This document shows, one piece after another, positions 26,157-34,670 of a stretch of DNA of 64,000 nucleotides. Under the pieces are notes generated by a model. It was not told where the DNA came from, searched no databases, and saw only the letters and a list, made by a program, of their open reading frames with translations. The stretch comes from Streptomyces sp. NBC_01142 (lineage in GTDB: Bacteria; Actinomycetota; Actinomycetes; Streptomycetales; Streptomycetaceae), in contig NZ_JAPEOR010000001.1 in NCBI RefSeq assembly GCF_026341125.1, positions 992,001 through 1,056,000 on the forward strand. The letters run 5' to 3'. The first letter of the stretch is position 1; each line of letters opens with the position of its first letter. Made by a program: the position numbers and the translations under genes.

Positions 26157-27803
26157 ATGGCCAGGGAATTCCAACGCGGCCACAAGGCCAAGATCAGTGA
26201 TCTCACGCCGGGGACGGATCTGTACGTAGGTGTGCAGATCGCGGCCCCTGGGCTGACCTTCGACATCAGCTGCTTCGGTCTCGACGCCAATGAGCAGCTC
26301 TCGGACGACCGGTATTTCATCTTCTTCAATCAGCCGAAGTCTCCCGAGGAGTCCGTCCAACTGCTCGGCACGCAGTCCGGTGACACCGAGTCATTTCGCG
26401 TCACGCTGGACCGCATTCCGGCGAATATCCACAAACTCTCGTTCACCGCGACCATCGACGGCGCCGGACAGATGTCTCAGGTCGGCCCTGGGTACATCCG
26501 TATCGTCGCGGGTGGCGAGGAGGTCGTCCGGTACGCCTTCACCGGCTCGGAGTTCTCCACCGAGCGTGCGGTGATGCTGGGTGACTTCTATCTGAAGGAC
26601 GTGTGGCGCTTCGCCGCCGTCGGTCAGGGTTTTGACGGGGGCCTCGACGCGCTGCTGAAGAATTTCGGCGGCGAGGTCGCCGAGGAGCAGCCGGCGGCGC
26701 AGCAGCCGCAGGGCGCCGCACCGTCGTTCGCGCCGCCCGCGCAGGCCACCGCGCCTCCGGCGTTCGGCGCACCGGCCGCGTCCCAGGCCCCACAGCCCGC
26801 GCCCTCGTTCGGCGGACCGGCCGCCCAGGCCCCCGCCCCCCACCAGAACCCGCAGATGCACGCCGCGCCGACCATTGCGGCGCCGATGACCCCGCAGGGC
26901 GGCACAGTTCCGCCCCCCGCTGCCCCGTCCCCGTACGGACAGCCGCCTCAGCAGCCGCAGTACGGCCAGGTCCCCGGGCAGGCGCCGGGGCAGATGCCGG
27001 GCCAGATCCCCGGTCAGGGCCAGCCACCGGGCGCGCCGTCCCCGTACGGCCAGCAGGCTCCGTCTCCGTACGGCCAGCAGCCCCCGGGTATGCCTCCGGG
27101 CGGCGCGCCGCCCGGAGTGCCGCAGGGAGCCCCGCAGGCCGGAGCCGGCCTCCAGGCCGCGCTCCAGCCCTACCGCGAGACGCCGACCGGCCAGCGCTGG
27201 ACGCCGCAGAATCAGCAGCTCATGCGGGTCGACCTGACCATGGGCGGTGCGCCTGTCCTCGCTCGCCAGGGCAGCATGGTGATGTACCAGGGCAAGGTCG
27301 AATTCAGCTACAAGGGCGCCGGTTTCGCGGGCCGTATCGTCGGCAACGCCACCGGCCAGGAGATGCAGCTGATGCGCTGCTCCGGCCGCGGCCAGGTCTT
27401 CCTCGCCGAGGACGGCTCGCATCTGCACTCCATCGAGCTGCAGGGCGACGGCATCTGCGTCTCCGCGGAGAACGTTCTCGCCTTCGACGAGTCGCTGCAG
27501 CACGAGGTCCGCAGGATCGAGGGCCACGGCATCCCCGGTGGCGCCCTGTTCACCATGATGTTCCACGGCACCGGCACGGTCATCGTCAAGACGCACGGCA
27601 TTCCCGTCGTCCTGCCGGTCACGCCGACGACGTTCGCCGACTGCAACGCCGTCGTCGCCTGGTCGGCCGCGTCCCAGGTGATCCTTTCCAGCCAGGTCCG
27701 GCTGCGCCGCAACGCGTACCCGGGACACAGCGGCGAGACGGTGAACCTCCAGTTCCGGGGCGCCCCCGGGAACTTCATCGTCGTCCAGCCGTACGAGGTC
27801 TGA
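26157..27803 (+). CDS. TerD domain - Pro/Gln linker - AIM24 fusion protein
   Basis: 548 residues from the ATG at 26157. Residues about 1-190 are a TerD domain (LTFDISCFGLDANEQLSDDR, with calcium-binding acidic residues; VQLLGTQSGD). Residues about 195-365 are a low-complexity linker rich in Pro, Gln, Ala and Gly with repeated SPYGQ. Residues about 370-548 are an AIM24 domain (TIGR00266 type: LARQGSMVMYQGKVEF, MQLMRCSGRGQVFLAED, ENVLAFDESLQHEV). First gene of a three-gene operon with two stand-alone AIM24 proteins; 13 bp to the next start. TerD proteins act in stress and membrane-associated complexes; the role of this fusion is unknown. Confidence 0.85.
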   Translation: MAREFQRGHKAKISDLTPGTDLYVGVQIAAPGLTFDISCFGLDANEQLSDDRYFIFFNQPKSPEESVQLLGTQSGDTESFRVTLDRIPANIHKLSFTATIDGAGQMSQVGPGYIRIVAGGEEVVRYAFTGSEFSTERAVMLGDFYLKDVWRFAAVGQGFDGGLDALLKNFGGEVAEEQPAAQQPQGAAPSFAPPAQATAPPAFGAPAASQAPQPAPSFGGPAAQAPAPHQNPQMHAAPTIAAPMTPQGGTVPPPAAPSPYGQPPQQPQYGQVPGQAPGQMPGQIPGQGQPPGAPSPYGQQAPSPYGQQPPGMPPGGAPPGVPQGAPQAGAGLQAALQPYRETPTGQRWTPQNQQLMRVDLTMGGAPVLARQGSMVMYQGKVEFSYKGAGFAGRIVGNATGQEMQLMRCSGRGQVFLAEDGSHLHSIELQGDGICVSAENVLAFDESLQHEVRRIEGHGIPGGALFTMMFHGTGTVIVKTHGIPVVLPVTPTTFADCNAVVAWSAASQVILSSQVRLRRNAYPGHSGETVNLQFRGAPGNFIVVQPYEV

Positions 27804-27816
27804 GGGAGCCCGAAGA

Positions 27817-28497
27817 ATGAATCAGCAACTCGCGGGCTTCGCCCCGACTCCGATGGTGGCCCGGATGGAGAACCACGGCCGCACCATGCTCAAGGTCGCC
27901 ATGGCCACCGGCCAGGACCTGTACGCGCGCACCGGCTCGATGGTCGCCTACGAGGGGTTCGTGCAGTACGAGCCGAACCCGCCCGCCGTCCGCCAGATCG
28001 CCGCCCAGTGGGTGACCGGCGAAGGCGCGCCCATCATGAAGTGCTCCGGTGACGGCCTGCTCTACCTCGCCGACTACGGTGCCGACGTTGTCGTCATCAA
28101 TCTCAACAACGACTCGCTCTCGGTCAACGGCACCAATGTGCTGGCCTTCGACGCGCATCTTCAGTGGGGCGTCGAGAAGGTCAAGGGCATGGCCAAGTTC
28201 GCCGGCCAGGGCCTGTGGAACGTGGAGATCGCGGGTACCGGCTGGGTCGCCCTGACCTCCCGCGGCACGCCGATCGTCGTCGACTGCGGCCGCGGTGAGG
28301 ACGAGACGTACGTCGACCCGGATGCCCTGGTCGCCTGGTCCCCGAACCTCAAGGTGAAGGGCAAGCGCAGCTTCAAGGCCTCCTCCCTGATCGGGCGGGG
28401 CAGCGGAGAGGCGTACCAGATGGCCTTCTCGGGCCAGGGCATCGTCGTCGTACAGCCGAGCGAGGACAGTACCGACCGCCTGCGGATCCGGCACTGA
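27817..28497 (+). CDS. AIM24 family protein
   Basis: 226 residues, made up almost entirely of one AIM24 beta-sandwich domain: LYARTGSMVAYEGFVQYE, MKCSGDGLLYLADYG, GTNVLAFDAHLQWGVEKVKG. Middle gene of the TerD/AIM24 operon with a good GAGGGAG ribosome site; 19 bp to the next gene. The family is conserved from bacteria to mitochondria (Aim24, inner-membrane organisation), but its biochemical activity is not known. Confidence 0.85.
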   Translation: MNQQLAGFAPTPMVARMENHGRTMLKVAMATGQDLYARTGSMVAYEGFVQYEPNPPAVRQIAAQWVTGEGAPIMKCSGDGLLYLADYGADVVVINLNNDSLSVNGTNVLAFDAHLQWGVEKVKGMAKFAGQGLWNVEIAGTGWVALTSRGTPIVVDCGRGEDETYVDPDALVAWSPNLKVKGKRSFKASSLIGRGSGEAYQMAFSGQGIVVVQPSEDSTDRLRIRH

Positions 28498-28516
28498 GGG
28501 GGAGTGAGAAAACATC

Positions 28517-29272
28517 ATGCAGAGTCCGCTTTTCAGCTACACCGAACAGCAGTCCCAGGACCGGTACATCGTGCAGAACCCGCAGTTGCTGCGGGTCGCG
28601 CTCACGGGCCATGACGACATCCTCGCCCGCAAGGGCGCCATGGTCGCGTACCAGGGGCTGGTCGACTTCGACGGCGAATACCAGTCGAACAGTCAGCGGC
28701 GGGCCCGGGCCAACACCGGTGAGGGCATGGACCTGATGCGCTGCTCCGGGCAGGGCACGGTCTACTTCGCCAACCTTGCGCAGTACATCCATGTGGTGGA
28801 TGTCGACCAGGAGGGCATGACGGTCGACAGCGCCTATGTCCTGGCGCTCGACTCCACGCTGCACACCGAGGTCATCGCGGTGGACAGCCAGTACGGGATC
28901 TCCGGTTCCGGCAAGTACCAGCTCAATATCTCCGGCCGGGGCAAGGTCGCGCTGATGACTTCTGGCCAGCCGCTGATGATGCAGGTGACGCCGGACAAGT
29001 ACGTCAACGTCGACGCCGACGCGATCGTCGCCTGGTCGTCCGCTCTTCGGGTGCAGATGCAGGCGCAGACGCACTCCTCGGGCGTACGGCGGCGGCGCGG
29101 TAACACCGGCGAGGGCTGGGAACTGAGCTTCCTCGGCCAGGGGTTCGCGCTCGTCCAGCCCAGTGAGGTCATGCCGCCACAGAGCGCGGAGATCGGGCAG
29201 GGCGTGCGGGCGCAGTTCGGTGCGGGGCAGCACGGCTCCCACGCGCAGAACCAGAACAACGCCTGGAACTAG
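28517..29272 (+). CDS. AIM24 family protein
   Basis: 251 residues, a second stand-alone AIM24 protein: LARKGAMVAYQGLVDFDG, MDLMRCSGQGTVYFAN, SAYVLALDSTLHTEV, LGQGFALVQPSE. It has a GGGGGAG ribosome site and is the last gene of the operon before a long perfect stem-loop. The C-terminal 30 residues are Gln/Asn/His-rich. The three AIM24 domains differ enough to suggest a hetero-oligomer, which is inference. Confidence 0.85.
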   Translation: MQSPLFSYTEQQSQDRYIVQNPQLLRVALTGHDDILARKGAMVAYQGLVDFDGEYQSNSQRRARANTGEGMDLMRCSGQGTVYFANLAQYIHVVDVDQEGMTVDSAYVLALDSTLHTEVIAVDSQYGISGSGKYQLNISGRGKVALMTSGQPLMMQVTPDKYVNVDADAIVAWSSALRVQMQAQTHSSGVRRRRGNTGEGWELSFLGQGFALVQPSEVMPPQSAEIGQGVRAQFGAGQHGSHAQNQNNAWN

Positions 29273-29280
29273 CAGCGTGC

Positions 29281-29322
29281 ACAGGTAAGGGGCGGTCGCC
29301 ACGGCGACCGCCCCTTACCTGT
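29281..29322. terminator. Bidirectional terminator, 20-bp perfect stem
   Basis: Left arm 29281-29300 and right arm 29303-29322 are exact reverse complements with a 2-nt loop. It lies between the convergent AIM24 operon and Nudix gene and ends 9 bp from the Nudix stop codon. Confidence 0.9.
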
Positions 29323-29330
29323 GTGCCGTG

Positions 29331-29852
29331 CTACAGGGCCGCGCGTGCGTGCTTCACCAGCCGGACCACCGAGGCGTCGGCCACATCCGCCACCTCGTCG
29401 TAGCCGAACCAGCGCAGATCCAGCGACTCGTCGCTGATCTCCTCGACCGCGCCCGACGGCGCCAGCGCCGCGTACTGCAGATCGAGGTGCCAGTGGCAGG
29501 GCGCCGGGATGGCATGCCGGTCCAGCCGCACCGGGCCACCGGGCAGCAGGGTCAGCCCGCGGATCCCGGACTCCTCCGTAGCCTCACGCAGCGCCGCATC
29601 GGCAATCGTCGCGTCACCCGGCTCGCAGTGACCGCCCATCTGCAGCCACATGCCGAGCTTCTTGTGCAGGGTCAGCAGGACACGTCCGTGCTCCGGATCG
29701 ATCACCAGGGCACTCGCCGTGAGATGGCCGGCCTCGCAGGCTTTCCACATCCCGTCCGGGTGCGCCGCCAGGTGATCCAGATACGTCTGGCGCAGCTCTT
29801 CCTGGTCCTCGTACGCCTTGAGTACGAGAACGGCGTCGTCGTGCAGACTCAC
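29331..29852 (-). CDS. Nudix hydrolase
   Basis: 173 residues with a full Nudix box: GGHCEPGDATIADAALREA followed by TEESGI (about 73-98). It hydrolyses a nucleoside diphosphate-linked compound; the sequence does not show which. The start overlaps the stop of the upstream DUF2342 gene by 4 bp (ATGA), so the two are translationally coupled and probably work together. Confidence 0.88.
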   Translation of the reverse strand: MSLHDDAVLVLKAYEDQEELRQTYLDHLAAHPDGMWKACEAGHLTASALVIDPEHGRVLLTLHKKLGMWLQMGGHCEPGDATIADAALREATEESGIRGLTLLPGGPVRLDRHAIPAPCHWHLDLQYAALAPSGAVEEISDESLDLRWFGYDEVADVADASVVRLVKHARAAL

Positions 29853-31306
29853 TTGTCGGTGTCGTCCTTGCCCTGGTCGCCCTCGACCCGGTCACCCGTG
29901 TCCTGACCGCCCTTGCCCTGGGCGCCGCCGCCGTCCTTGGGCGCGGCGTCGCCGAGCATCTTGTCCAGCTCCGAGAAGTCGAGCTGCTCGTGGTGGACGA
30001 AGCCGTCCGGGTCGTCCAGGTCGGTTGCCGTCGGCAGCATGTCGGGGTGCGCCCACAGGCCGTCGCGTCCGTCCACCCCGCGCGCGTCGGTGAGCGACGC
30101 CCACAGCCGGGAGGCGTCCCGCAGCCGGCGCGGACGCAGCTGCAGACCGATCAGCGTCGCGAAGGTCTGCTCGGCGGGGCCGCCGGATGCCCGGCGCCTG
30201 CGCAGCGTCTCGCGCAGCGCGTCCGCCGAGGTAAGCCGGGTCGAGGCGGCCTCGTGCACCACAGCGTCCACCCAGCCCTCGACCAGCGCCAGCGCGGTCT
30301 CCAGACGGGCCAGCGACGCCTTCTGCTCCGGCGTGTCCTCCGGCTGGAACATGCCCTGCTGGAGAGCCTCCTGCAACTGCTCGGGGTGCGTGGGGTCGAA
30401 CTGGCCGACCACGTCCTCCAGCTTGGTGGTGTCGACCTTGATGCCGCGGGCGTACGCCTCGACCGCGCCGAACAGATGCGAGCGCAGCCACGGCACATGG
30501 GCGAAGAGCCGCTGGTGAGCGGCCTCGCGCAGGGCCAGATAGAGCCGTACCTCCTCCTTCGGCACTCCGAGGTCCTTACCGAACACCTCGATGTTCAGGG
30601 GGAGCAGCGCTGCCTTGCCGGCCGGGCCGAGCGGCAGTCCGATGTCGGTCGAGCCGACCACCTCGCCCGCCAGCACACCCACGGCCTGCCCGATCTGCTG
30701 GCCGAACATCGCGCCGCCCATGGACCGCATCATTCCGATCAGCGGGCCGGCCATCGCCTGCATCTCCTCGGGCAGCACATCACCCATGGCCAGCCCGACC
30801 CGCTCGGCGACCGGGTCGACGAGCTGTTGCCACGCAGGCAGTGTCGCCTCGACCCACTCGGCACGGCTCCACGCCACGGCCGTGCTCGCTCCGGAAGGCA
30901 GCGACGTCACGCCGTCCAGCCAGATATCGGCCAGCCGTACGGCCTCCTCGACTCCGGACCGCTCGGCCGGGCCCACGCTCGTGTCCTTGGTGCCGTCCGG
31001 CGTGCCCTGGGAGACCGTCTGGCGCGCGATCTGCTTGGCCATGTCCCAGTTCACGGGACCACCCTCGTAGCTCAGCATCTGGCCGAGCTGCTGGAAGGCC
31101 GCGCCCAGGTCATTGGGGTTCAGGGAGCCGAACATCGCGGCGAACGGATTGTCCGCGCCGCCCTCCCCCGAACCGAACCCGAAAGGATTCATGGGGGACT
31201 GCCCGCCGGAGCCTTGGCCACCTCCGGCGGGATTCTTCTCCTTGCCCTCGTCGCCGTTCTCCGGCTCCTCCGGCGGAAGGCCGAATCCGAATGGGGTGTC
31301 ACTCAC
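29849..31306 (-). CDS. DUF2342 zinc-metalloprotease-like protein
   Basis: 485 residues from the GTG at 31306, preceded by GAGGAA at suitable spacing; the upstream in-frame ATG adds an unlikely extension. The N-terminus is Gly/Pro/Asn-rich (TPFGFGLPPEEPEN, FGFGSGEGGADNPF). The core has ALREAAHQRLFAHVPWLRSH and WVDAVVHEAA, characteristic of this family (homologue recalled as Rv3195). A clean HExxH is not visible: HEAAS lacks the second His and REAAH lacks the first, so peptidase activity is unproven. Coupled to the Nudix gene. Confidence 0.8.
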   Translation of the reverse strand: MSDTPFGFGLPPEEPENGDEGKEKNPAGGGQGSGGQSPMNPFGFGSGEGGADNPFAAMFGSLNPNDLGAAFQQLGQMLSYEGGPVNWDMAKQIARQTVSQGTPDGTKDTSVGPAERSGVEEAVRLADIWLDGVTSLPSGASTAVAWSRAEWVEATLPAWQQLVDPVAERVGLAMGDVLPEEMQAMAGPLIGMMRSMGGAMFGQQIGQAVGVLAGEVVGSTDIGLPLGPAGKAALLPLNIEVFGKDLGVPKEEVRLYLALREAAHQRLFAHVPWLRSHLFGAVEAYARGIKVDTTKLEDVVGQFDPTHPEQLQEALQQGMFQPEDTPEQKASLARLETALALVEGWVDAVVHEAASTRLTSADALRETLRRRRASGGPAEQTFATLIGLQLRPRRLRDASRLWASLTDARGVDGRDGLWAHPDMLPTATDLDDPDGFVHHEQLDFSELDKMLGDAAPKDGGGAQGKGGQDTGDRVEGDQGKDDTDK

Positions 31307-31445
31307 GGGTTTCCTCGGCTCGTAGGGCCGCCGGCTTCCTGCCGGCGGCGGCTGCCCGACAACACCACCCAGCGTAGACATCCGGGTCGCATATGGGCTC
31401 GGTGCTCCGCGGACACTCGGCCTGCGGCAGGATGGACGCCACCTG

Positions 31446-31472
31446 GTACGTACGCGTCATTCGCGTACGTAC
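31446..31472. promoter_or_regulatory. 27-bp perfect palindrome upstream of SDR gene
   Basis: Arms GTACGTACGCG (31446-31456) and CGCGTACGTAC (31462-31472) with a 5-bp centre TCATT, ending 25 bp before the SDR start codon in the divergent region shared with the DUF2342 gene. It could be a dimeric repressor site or a leader hairpin. Confidence 0.6.
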
Positions 31473-31497
31473 TGAAGACAACCGCTGGAGACGCCCG

Positions 31498-32625
31498 GTG
31501 AGTTCCCCAGATCCGCAGGTTCGCGCAGCGCGAAACCACTCAACCTCCACCTCAGGCCGCGTGCCTTCCGGCCGTGGCCCCGTCGTCGCGGTCACCGGTG
31601 CCGCCTCGGGCATCGGTGACCTGCTCACCAGGCGGCTCGCCGCCTCCGAGGAGATCAAGCAGGTCGTGGCCATCGACGAGCGCCGGGGCGAGGTCTCCGA
31701 GGCGCAGTGGCACATCCTCGACGTACGCGATCCGGCCATCGCCGAGAAGCTGCGCGGCGCAGACGTGGTGGTGCACCTGGCGCTCGATCTCGACCTGGAG
31801 ACCGACGCGGCCGCCCGTACGGCGTACAACGTGCGTGGCACCCAGACCGTCCTGACCGCCGCGGCGGCGGCCGGCGTGCACCGGGTCGTCCTGTGCACCT
31901 CGGCGATGGTCTACGGGGCGCTGCCCGACAACGACATCCCGCTCTCCGAGGACGCGGAGCTGGGCGCCACCGCCGAGGCGACGGGCGTCGGCGACCTGCT
32001 GGAGATCGAGCGTCTGGGCCGCCGCGCGCCCCGCGCGCACCCCGGTCTCAATGTCACGGTGGTAAGGCCCGCCGTCCTGGTGGGCGGTACTGACACCGCG
32101 CTGACCCGCTACTTCGAGTCGCCGAGGCTGCTCGTTGTCGCCGGATCGCGTCCGACCTGGCAGTTCTGCCATGTCGAGGACCTGGTGAGCGCGCTGGAGT
32201 ACGCCGCGCTGGAGAAGGTCGAGGGGGAGCTCGCGGTCGGCTGTGACGGCTGGCTGGAGCAGGAGGAGGTCGAGGAGCTCAGCGGTATCCGCCGGATGGA
32301 GCTGCCGTCCGCGGTCGCCCTGGGGGCCGCGGCCCGGCTCCACCGGATCGGTCTCACGCCGTCCCCGGCCGGGGATCTGGCGTACACCATGCACCCCTGG
32401 GTGGTCAGCGTCAGCCGCCTCCACGACGCCGGCTGGCGTCCCCAGTGGACCAACGAGGAGGTCCTTGCCGCACTGCTGGAGGAGGTGGAGGGCCGCCACA
32501 CGGTCGCGGGCCGCCGCCTGGGCCGCAAGGACGCCACCGCCGCGGGTGCCGCGGGTGCGACGGTCGCGCTGCTCGGTACGGCTGCCCTGGTGCGGCGCGC
32601 CCGCAAGGCGCGACGGCGTCTGTAG
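31498..32625 (+). CDS. Extended-SDR (NAD-dependent epimerase-like) protein, probably non-catalytic
   Basis: 375 residues from a GTG with CTGGAG 8 bp upstream. Rossmann motif VTGAASGIG (about 29-37), and VRGTQTVLTAAAAAGVHRVV and LCTSAMVYGA as in extended SDRs. Where the catalytic YxxxK should lie the sequence reads GVGDLLEIERLG, so the Tyr/Lys pair appears lost. The C-terminus ends in a hydrophobic helix and basic tail (AAGATVALLGTAALVRRARK), suggesting membrane association. No substrate can be named. Confidence 0.78.
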   Translation: MSSPDPQVRAARNHSTSTSGRVPSGRGPVVAVTGAASGIGDLLTRRLAASEEIKQVVAIDERRGEVSEAQWHILDVRDPAIAEKLRGADVVVHLALDLDLETDAAARTAYNVRGTQTVLTAAAAAGVHRVVLCTSAMVYGALPDNDIPLSEDAELGATAEATGVGDLLEIERLGRRAPRAHPGLNVTVVRPAVLVGGTDTALTRYFESPRLLVVAGSRPTWQFCHVEDLVSALEYAALEKVEGELAVGCDGWLEQEEVEELSGIRRMELPSAVALGAAARLHRIGLTPSPAGDLAYTMHPWVVSVSRLHDAGWRPQWTNEEVLAALLEEVEGRHTVAGRRLGRKDATAAGAAGATVALLGTAALVRRARKARRRL

Positions 32626-32703
32626 GAGGCTCCAATGCGGCAGGCCCCCGACCGGTCGAAAGCGCTATTCCGTGCTGTCAGTGGCATACGGCACGATGGA
32701 GGT

Positions 32704-33165
32704 ATGGCACCGAGCTACGACCACCCCGGCGAGCAGGCGGCGAAGGACCCGATCCGCCTGCTCGCGATCCGCGAGAACCCGCTCTCGATCGACGAGGTCT
32801 TCGCGGCCGTCGGCGACGACGCGGCCGGTGGCACCGCGCTCTTCGTCGGCACAGTGCGCAACCACGACGCCGGCGCGGATGTCGACACCCTCGGCTACTC
32901 CTGCCATCCCACCGCCGAGGCGGAGATGCGCCGCATCGCCGAGAAGGTCATCGGGGACTATCCCGTCCGGGCGCTGGCCGCCGTCCACCGTGTGGGTGAC
33001 CTGGAGGTCGGAGATCTGGCGGTCGTCGTCGCGGTGTCCTGTCCGCACCGCGGGGAGGCCTTCGAGGCCTGCCGGAAGCTGATCGACGACCTCAAGCACG
33101 AGGCGCCGATCTGGAAGCACCAGAAGTTCTCCGACGGTACGGAGGAGTGGGTCGGGGCAGGCTGA
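32704..33165 (+). CDS. moaE: Molybdopterin synthase catalytic subunit
   Basis: 153 residues from the ATG at 32704. MoaE motifs: TALFVGTVRNHDAG, the invariant Arg/His region (AAVHRVGDLEVGD), CPHRGEAFEACRKLIDDLK and the active-site lysine in PIWKHQKFSDG. It transfers sulfur from MoaD thiocarboxylate to precursor Z. No moaD or other Moa gene is in the window. It lies 78 bp after the SDR gene on the same strand. Confidence 0.92.
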   Translation: MAPSYDHPGEQAAKDPIRLLAIRENPLSIDEVFAAVGDDAAGGTALFVGTVRNHDAGADVDTLGYSCHPTAEAEMRRIAEKVIGDYPVRALAAVHRVGDLEVGDLAVVVAVSCPHRGEAFEACRKLIDDLKHEAPIWKHQKFSDGTEEWVGAG

Positions 33166-33319
33166 GACATAGTGGGCCCGGTGAAACCCGGACAGCCGTC
33201 AAGCGCCCCGATTTGCGTAACCGCCCCCCTGCCGTGAGCGTTGAACCGGCAGATGACTAATCTGCTGATCACTCGGTTGATCACCCAGTTTCGTTCGCTC
33301 ATGGGGTAGGGAGGTCGCT

Positions 33320-33490
33320 ATGGCAGCACTCGCTTGGTTGCTGATTCCACTTTTCGCTGCTGTCGGTGCTGCGATATGGGCAAGTTGGGCTTCACGGAAC
33401 CGTACGACCGGGGACGTGGCCGAGCTTGCCGGTTATGCGCGGTTCCGCGATGCAATGGAGAAGACCGGCTCCGGTACCGACACCGTATGA
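33320..33490 (+). CDS. Small single-pass membrane protein
   Basis: 56 residues starting MAALAWLLIPLFAAVGAAIW, one membrane helix (about 4-25), then a charged tail with RNRTTGD and ARFRDAMEK. A strong ribosome site GGGAGGT lies 5 bp upstream, and codons keep high GC at third positions. No function recognised. It lies between moaE and the PDZ protease; the 150 bp before it carry two copies of TGATCAC (about 33268 and 33281). Confidence 0.75.
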   Translation: MAALAWLLIPLFAAVGAAIWASWASRNRTTGDVAELAGYARFRDAMEKTGSGTDTV

Positions 33491-33580
33491 CCCGGCCGTT
33501 GCCCGTGCGCATGTGCCAAGAGGCCCCGTACGGACCGGCCCCGACGGTGCTCTGACAGACCCGTCCCGTACTGTCGTTCC

Positions 33581-34669
33581 ATGCCACGCCGCACCGCGAC
33601 GATGCTCGCCTCCACCCTCGTTTCCATTGCGCTGCTCTGCGCAGGGGTGTTCATTCCAGTGCCGTACACGGAGATGTCGCCCGGCCCGACGGTGAACACC
33701 CTCGGGGCTGCCGGTGGGGAACCGGTGCTGAGGATCTCGGGCCGCAAGACCTACCCCACGACCGGTCACCTCAACATGACGACCGTCAGGGTCACCGGCG
33801 CGGACTACAGGATGAACGTCGTCGAGGCGGTCTACGGCTGGCTGGCCCACGACAACGTGGTGGTGCCGCACGAGACGCTCTACCCGGACGGAAAGACGGA
33901 AGAGCAGTCCACGCAGGAGAACGCCGAGGAATTCACCCAGTCGCAGGAGAGCGCGAAGGTTGCCGCGCTGGAGCAGCTGAAGATCCCGGTGAAGACGCGC
34001 GTCGTGGTCTCGACGGTCGTCAAGGACACCCCCTCGGAGAACAAGCTGCACGCGGGTGACGTCATCCGGGCCGTGGACGGTACGCCGGTGAAGGAGCCGG
34101 GGGACGTCGCCAAGCTCGTCGTGAAGCACAAGCCCGGCGAGGACGTCGTCTTCACCATCGTTCCGGCAAAGGCAGCAGCTGCGGCGGAGAAGGCCGGCAG
34201 GGAGCCCGAGGACACCGAGAAGGTCAGGATCACCACGGTGAAGGCGACCGACGGCGACCGGGCGATCGTCGGCATCCAGGCGGGCATCGACCACACGTTC
34301 CCGTTCACCATCGACATCAACCTCGCGGACGTGGGCGGGCCGAGCGCGGGCCTGATGTTCGCCCTCGGCATCGTCGACAAGATCACGCCCCAGGACCTGA
34401 CGGGCGGCAAGTTCGTGGCGGGCACGGGCACGATCGACGTCAAGGGGAAGGTCGGCCCGATCGGCGGCATCGAGATGAAGCTGGTCGGGGCGCGGAATGC
34501 CGGGGCGGAGTACTTTCTGACACCCAGCGACAACTGTGCGGCGGCGGCGTCGGACATTCCGGACGGGCTGACGCTGGTGAAGGTGAACACGATCGCTGAC
34601 GCGACGAAGTCACTGGCGAAGATCAAGGCGGGGGACACGGCGGGGCTGCCGACGTGCGCGTCGAGCTGA
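33581..34669 (+). CDS. PDZ domain - Lon-type (S16) membrane-anchored protease
   Basis: 362 residues. The N-terminal signal anchor (about 8-28) is followed by PGPTVNTLG, a PDZ domain (about 130-200: NKLHAGDVIRAVDGTPVKEP) and the S16 catalytic domain with nucleophile Ser in VGGPSAGLMFALGIVD and Lys in GGIEMKLVGARNAGA, the Lon Ser-Lys dyad, but no AAA domain. This is the YlbL type; the homologue in mycobacteria is recalled as Rv3194c, next to the same UPF0182 gene. The active site is predicted outside the membrane. Confidence 0.9.
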   Translation: MPRRTATMLASTLVSIALLCAGVFIPVPYTEMSPGPTVNTLGAAGGEPVLRISGRKTYPTTGHLNMTTVRVTGADYRMNVVEAVYGWLAHDNVVVPHETLYPDGKTEEQSTQENAEEFTQSQESAKVAALEQLKIPVKTRVVVSTVVKDTPSENKLHAGDVIRAVDGTPVKEPGDVAKLVVKHKPGEDVVFTIVPAKAAAAAEKAGREPEDTEKVRITTVKATDGDRAIVGIQAGIDHTFPFTIDINLADVGGPSAGLMFALGIVDKITPQDLTGGKFVAGTGTIDVKGKVGPIGGIEMKLVGARNAGAEYFLTPSDNCAAAASDIPDGLTLVKVNTIADATKSLAKIKAGDTAGLPTCASS

Positions 34670-34670
34670 G

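Noticed and set aside
26157..29272. TerD operon read as a tellurite-resistance island
   Set aside because: No TerB, TerC or other Ter genes; the locus sits in conserved core synteny with AIM24 partners.
29849..31381. ATG at 31381 as start of the DUF2342 gene
   Set aside because: Adds a non-conserved Arg/Pro-rich stretch; the GTG at 31306 has a proper ribosome site and begins the conserved SDTPFGFG.
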